Source: CAXSEF01 sp964236695 (GTDB taxonomy: Bacteria > Pseudomonadota > Alphaproteobacteria > Acetobacterales > Acetobacteraceae). From it: 15,982 bases of DNA. Location: NCBI GenBank assembly GCA_964236695.1, contig CAXSFU010000072.1, forward strand, positions 1 through 15,982, written 5' to 3'. How positions within the stretch are numbered: position 1 is the first letter of the stretch; each line of letters begins with the position of its first letter. A model generated the notes under the pieces. That model saw nothing but the letters and a program-made list of their open reading frames with translations. It was not told the origin of the DNA and made no database searches. This document shows positions 13,320 to 15,982 of this stretch, one piece after another. The translations under genes and the position numbers were made by a program.

Positions 13320-14504
13320 ATGGACAACAGCAGGCGCGCTTTTCTCGGGTCGGCTGCGCTCACCGCAGGCACCCTCGTGGCGCTGACCGGCACTGCCTCG
13401 GCCGACGACAAGGGCCAGGCAGGCGAGGGCGGCTTCGGCCGCGACGTGCAGCAGCTCAAGCCGGGCGCGGACGTCGCCTACCACAACCCGCAGGACGTCG
13501 GCGAGATGCCGGAGTTCACGCGCTCGCTCGATGGCTCCAAGCCGAAGATCACGTCCGGCGGCTGGGCCAAGGAGTCGACCGAGCACCAGCTCCCGATCAT
13601 GAAGGGGCTCGCCGGCGTCCACATGTTCCTCGACCCCGGTGCGTCGCGCGAACTGCACTGGCACGCGATCGCGGCGGAGTGGGCGTATGTGATCGGCGGC
13701 CAGTGCCAGACCACGGTGCTCGACCCCTCGGGACAGACTGAGTTCAACAACTACAAGCCCGGCGACCTGTGGCTGTTCCCCAAGGGGCACGGCCACTCGA
13801 TCCAGACCATCGGCGATGAGCCCTGCCACTTCATCCTCTCGTTCGACAACGGAGCGTTCTCCGAGCACGGGACGTTCTCGATCACCGACTGGGTGGACGT
13901 GACGCCGAAGTCGATGCTGGCGAAGAACTTCGGCCTGAAGCCGTCCGACTTCGACTCGTTCCCCAAGGGCGAGACCTACATCCAAGCCGGCCCGGTGATC
14001 CCGGTCTCCGAGGCGCGGGACTCGCCGTGGCCGAAGGAGTCCACGCACAAGTTCAGCCTGCTGCGTGACCCGCGTGCCGTGCGCGATTTCCCCGGCGGCA
14101 CCTTCCATCTCGCCACCGTCGACGAGTGGCCGATCTCGACCAACATGTCGGGCGGCCTGATGGTGATCAAGCCGGGGCAGATGAAGGAGCTGCACTGGAA
14201 CCCGAACGCAAACGAGTTCCACTTCTATCTCAAGGGCCGCGGCCAGGTCGCGATGTTCGGCTCGGGCGGCCGCAACAGGGTGGCCGACGTCAAGGCCGGC
14301 GACAGCGCCTACATCCCGGCCGGCTATGGCCACGGCATCGTCAACACCGGTGACGAGGACCTGGAGATCGTCCAGACCTGGGACGCCGGCAAGTTCGAGG
14401 AGATCACCCTCAAGCACTGGATGGAGACGGCGCCGAAGTACCTGCTGTCCAACAACATGGTTGGGGCACCCGTCGCCGTTCTGGACAAGATCGAGCAGGC
14501 CTGA
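13320..14504 (+). CDS. oxdC: Tat-exported oxalate-decarboxylase-like bicupin
   Basis: The 394-residue product resembles OxdC, a manganese enzyme that splits oxalate to formate and CO2. The N-terminus SRRAFLGSAALTAG (4-17) is a twin-arginine signal, with probable cleavage after TASA (25-28), so it acts in the periplasm. The N-terminal cupin has HWHAIAAE (113-120) and His159 as metal ligands, with Arg110 just before. The lid SEHGT (181-185) keeps the Glu182 that in Bacillus OxdC (SENST) favours decarboxylase over oxidase action. The C-terminal cupin reads HWNPNANE (292-299): the second metal His is Asn294, while His292, Glu299 and His338 remain. The ATG at 13320 follows GGGAG by eight bases; an ATG at 13266 would put 18 residues before the signal. 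A hairpin terminator follows. Confidence 0.88.
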   Translation: MDNSRRAFLGSAALTAGTLVALTGTASADDKGQAGEGGFGRDVQQLKPGADVAYHNPQDVGEMPEFTRSLDGSKPKITSGGWAKESTEHQLPIMKGLAGVHMFLDPGASRELHWHAIAAEWAYVIGGQCQTTVLDPSGQTEFNNYKPGDLWLFPKGHGHSIQTIGDEPCHFILSFDNGAFSEHGTFSITDWVDVTPKSMLAKNFGLKPSDFDSFPKGETYIQAGPVIPVSEARDSPWPKESTHKFSLLRDPRAVRDFPGGTFHLATVDEWPISTNMSGGLMVIKPGQMKELHWNPNANEFHFYLKGRGQVAMFGSGGRNRVADVKAGDSAYIPAGYGHGIVNTGDEDLEIVQTWDAGKFEEITLKHWMETAPKYLLSNNMVGAPVAVLDKIEQA

Positions 14505-14940
14505 GTAGCGGCCGGCGGCTCCAAAGGCGACCCTGGGGCGGCTAAAGCTCTGGGTTGGCAAGAAGGGGCCGCCGTGCAGGGCGGACGGCGGCCCGGAGTC
14601 GTTTGCAGGCCCGCCTGGGCTGACTGCGTGAGGTTACCGACAGGTGCCGGGACTCGGATGAGTGCGACAGGTTGTGGTGGTAATCCCACCCATCACTTCC
14701 CCGATCAGGTTGCGTGCATTGATCTTGCCAACCACGTCATGAGATCGCGACACGGGTGGAGGCCGGGCCAGGGTTTCGCCTGGCATGGCATCGGATTTCG
14801 ATAACGGCACGACCCGGAGAACGGCAGGACCGCCGGCTGTCGCAGGCCCGGTCTCGGATACCCGGCCTGCCCCCCGGCCGCGTATTGGCCTAGGATGCGG
14901 CGGCCAGGCCACCTTCCGCGGCCGGCCATCGAGGTCCGCC
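14505..14940. other. Gene-free stretch between bicupin and slipin
   Basis: 436 bases. Apart from the terminator-like hairpin at 14566-14594, I see no convincing gene, RNA or repeat. GC is somewhat lower at 14640-14800 than in the flanking genes. An open frame at 14574-14804 (76 codons) has no recognisable features. The slipin frame is open back to 14785, but that upstream part lacks protein-like character. The slipin promoter must lie here but is not clear. Confidence 0.5.
14566..14594 (+). terminator. Probable terminator of the bicupin gene
   Basis: A perfect 10-base stem (gggccgccgt pairing with acggcggccc) with a 9-base loop, 61 bases after the stop. It has no T-run, in keeping with this genome's GC content. 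Confidence 0.55.
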
Positions 14941-15693
14941 ATGCTCCCCGTCCTGATCGTCCTCGCCGTCCTGCTGGTCCTGCTGCTGCTGCGCACCGTG
15001 CGGGTGGCGCAGGAATGGCGGCGCGTCGTCGTGCTCCGGCTCGGGCGGTTCCACGCCGTGCGCGGGCCCGGGCTCTACATCCTGCTGCCGGTGCTCGACA
15101 CCATCGCGACCACCATCGACATGCGCATCCAGACCACCTCGATCACCGCCGAGCAGGCGCTCACCCGCGACACCGTGGCCGTCGGCGTGGACGCGATCGT
15201 GTTCTGGCAGGTCGAGGACCCGCGCGCGGCCGCGATCAACATCGCCAGCTACGCCGAGGCGATCGAGCGCGTCAGCCAGACCAGCCTGCGCGAGATGATC
15301 GGCGCGTCGGACCTGTCGCGCCTGCTGTCGGACCGGCGCTCGGCCGACGAGCAGCTGCGCGTCACCATCGCCGGCAAGACCGGCGGCTGGGGCGTCGGCG
15401 TGCGCTCGGTGGAGATCCGCGACGTCGCCATCCCCGCCAGCCTGCAGGACGCGATGAGCCGCCAGGCGCAGGCGGAGCGCGAGAAGTCGGCGCGCGTCAC
15501 CCTGGCCTCGGCGGAGCAGGAGATCGCGCGGCAGGTGCTGGAAGCGGCGGCGATCTACGCGGGCAACCCGGTGGCACTGCAGCTGCGGCAGATGAACCTG
15601 CTGTACGAGATGAACAAGGACCGCGGGGTCACCGTGCTGGTGCCCACGGAGATGGCGGCGGCGCTGGGGGTGGTGGCGAGGGGGGCGGCGTAG
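14941..15693 (+). CDS. Slipin, a stomatin-like SPFH-domain membrane protein
   Basis: A 250-residue member of the stomatin/prohibitin group, which forms oligomeric rings on membranes and organises or protects membrane proteins. One N-terminal hydrophobic segment (2-17, LPVLIVLAVLLVLLLL) anchors it. The SPFH domain runs from about 20 to 180, with VVVLRLGRFHAVRGPGLY (29-46), then IDMRIQTTSITAEQALTRD and VDAIVFWQVEDPRAA. A charged helical stretch with QAQAEREKSARVTLASAEQE follows, and the tail QLRQMNLLYEMNKDRGVTVL is typical of slipins. The ATG at 14941 is preceded by GAGG; the open frame upstream is not protein-like. The common partner NfeD is not adjacent. The gene ends three bases before a full hairpin element. 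Confidence 0.9.
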   Translation: MLPVLIVLAVLLVLLLLRTVRVAQEWRRVVVLRLGRFHAVRGPGLYILLPVLDTIATTIDMRIQTTSITAEQALTRDTVAVGVDAIVFWQVEDPRAAAINIASYAEAIERVSQTSLREMIGASDLSRLLSDRRSADEQLRVTIAGKTGGWGVGVRSVEIRDVAIPASLQDAMSRQAQAEREKSARVTLASAEQEIARQVLEAAAIYAGNPVALQLRQMNLLYEMNKDRGVTVLVPTEMAAALGVVARGAA

Positions 15694-15696
15694 CAA

Positions 15697-15819
15697 GCAA
15701 GGCCAGGGCTCTGCCCTGGACCCGCCAGGGGCGAGCCGCCCCTGGACCCGGCCTCACTTAAGGTAAGCCATCCAAGGGGCTCCCTTGGCGGGGTCCAGGG
15801 GCAGAGCCCCTGGCCTTGC
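15697..15819. repeat. Full copy of the hairpin-array element between convergent genes
   Basis: The cleanest copy. Four hairpins: 15703-15719 (ccagggc arms), 15725-15745 (ccaggggcg arms), 15772-15788 (ccaaggg arms, loop gct) and 15795-15813 (ccaggggc arms, loop aga). The ends gcaaggcc and ggccttgc are inverted, so the whole unit is roughly palindromic around a spacer with cttaag (15757-15762). It begins three bases after the slipin stop and ends four bases before the stop of the convergent hydrolase gene. Confidence 0.93.
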
Positions 15820-15823
15820 CTTC

Positions 15824-15982
15824 CTACGCCAGGGTCTCGCCGAACAGCGCCTGCATCGACGCCCACGACCGCGCGTCGGACTCCGGGCTGTAGCGGATCG
15901 CGTCGGGCATGTTGCGCTTGGCCGCGCCCTGGTTGGTGAAGCTGTGCACGGTGTTGCCATAGAGGTGCATCTGCCAGTCCAC
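15824..15982 (-). CDS. Dienelactone hydrolase family protein, C-terminal part
   Basis: Partial: the last 52 residues, running off the right edge of the window. The segment DWQMHLYGNTVHSFTNQGA is the C-terminal signature of the dienelactone hydrolase (carboxymethylenebutenolidase-like) alpha/beta hydrolases, in which the His of VHSF is the catalytic triad base. It is followed by RYSPESDARSWASMQALFGETL, the usual last helix. Members hydrolyse cyclic esters, but many have unknown substrates, and the nucleophile (Cys or Ser) lies outside the window. The gene converges on slipin across a hairpin element. Confidence 0.85.
   Translation of the reverse strand: MDWQMHLYGNTVHSFTNQGAAKRNMPDAIRYSPESDARSWASMQALFGETLA

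Noticed and set aside
14785..14940. N-terminal extension of the slipin frame
   Set aside because: The extension is Arg/Pro/Gly-rich and precedes the membrane anchor; ATG 14941 with GAGG upstream gives a normal slipin start.
1..15982. CRISPR array, tRNA, rRNA, prophage or intact insertion sequence
   Set aside because: No regularly spaced direct repeats, no cloverleaf or rRNA sequence and no transposase or phage gene seen. The hairpin elements carry no coding capacity and are not spaced like CRISPR repeats.

Overview
The window is very GC-rich chromosomal DNA (third codon positions almost all G or C, hence many long shadow reading frames). Gene content and order point to an alphaproteobacterium, most likely Acetobacteraceae/Rhodospirillales: scpB-tatB-tatC-serS is a typical alphaproteobacterial block, and DUF815 ATPase-yajC and an NDUFAF6-like phytoene-synthase-family gene belong to the neighbourhood that usually follows it. 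The family-level assignment is inference.

Layout. 1-3733 (+): chromosome segregation (scpB), Tat export (tatB, tatC) and seryl-tRNA synthetase (serS, starting one base inside the tatC stop). 3858-5810 (-): an alpha/beta hydrolase and a DUF815 AAA ATPase. 6103-9306 (+): yajC behind a recognisable promoter, a small lipoprotein, and a 714-residue inner-membrane protein that joins an ExeA-like ATPase domain to a proline-rich periplasmic region and a LysM-like domain. 9372-9980 (-): iron-type superoxide dismutase. 10246-11040 (+): NDUFAF6-like protein. 11246-11745 (-): a zinc-responsive operon of an SmtB repressor and a 54-residue bacterial metallothionein, with promoter and operator visible. 11903-12784 (-): LysR regulator. 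13320-14504 (+): a Tat-exported oxalate-decarboxylase-like bicupin. 14941-15693 (+): slipin (SPFH protein). 15824 to the window edge (-): C-terminus of a dienelactone hydrolase.

How the parts fit. The bicupin carries a twin-arginine signal and would be a client of the Tat translocase whose tatB and tatC lie in the same window. The SmtB-metallothionein pair forms a self-contained zinc-buffering circuit. No other multi-gene pathway links the neighbours.

The most striking structure is not a gene. Five copies or half-copies of a GC-rich element built from tandem hairpins sit between genes (1-53, 3732-3853, 4781-4829, 10068-10214, 15697-15819). Two full copies (about 122 bp) fill the gap between two unrelated convergent gene pairs. 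Several hairpins differ in sequence between copies on both arms of the stem, so pairing is kept. Two half-copies 10 kb apart are exact 53-bp inverted repeats. The elements lie where the usual alphaproteobacterial order is broken: tatA, surE/pcm, secD/secF and the NDUFAF3-like gene, expected in this neighbourhood, are absent.
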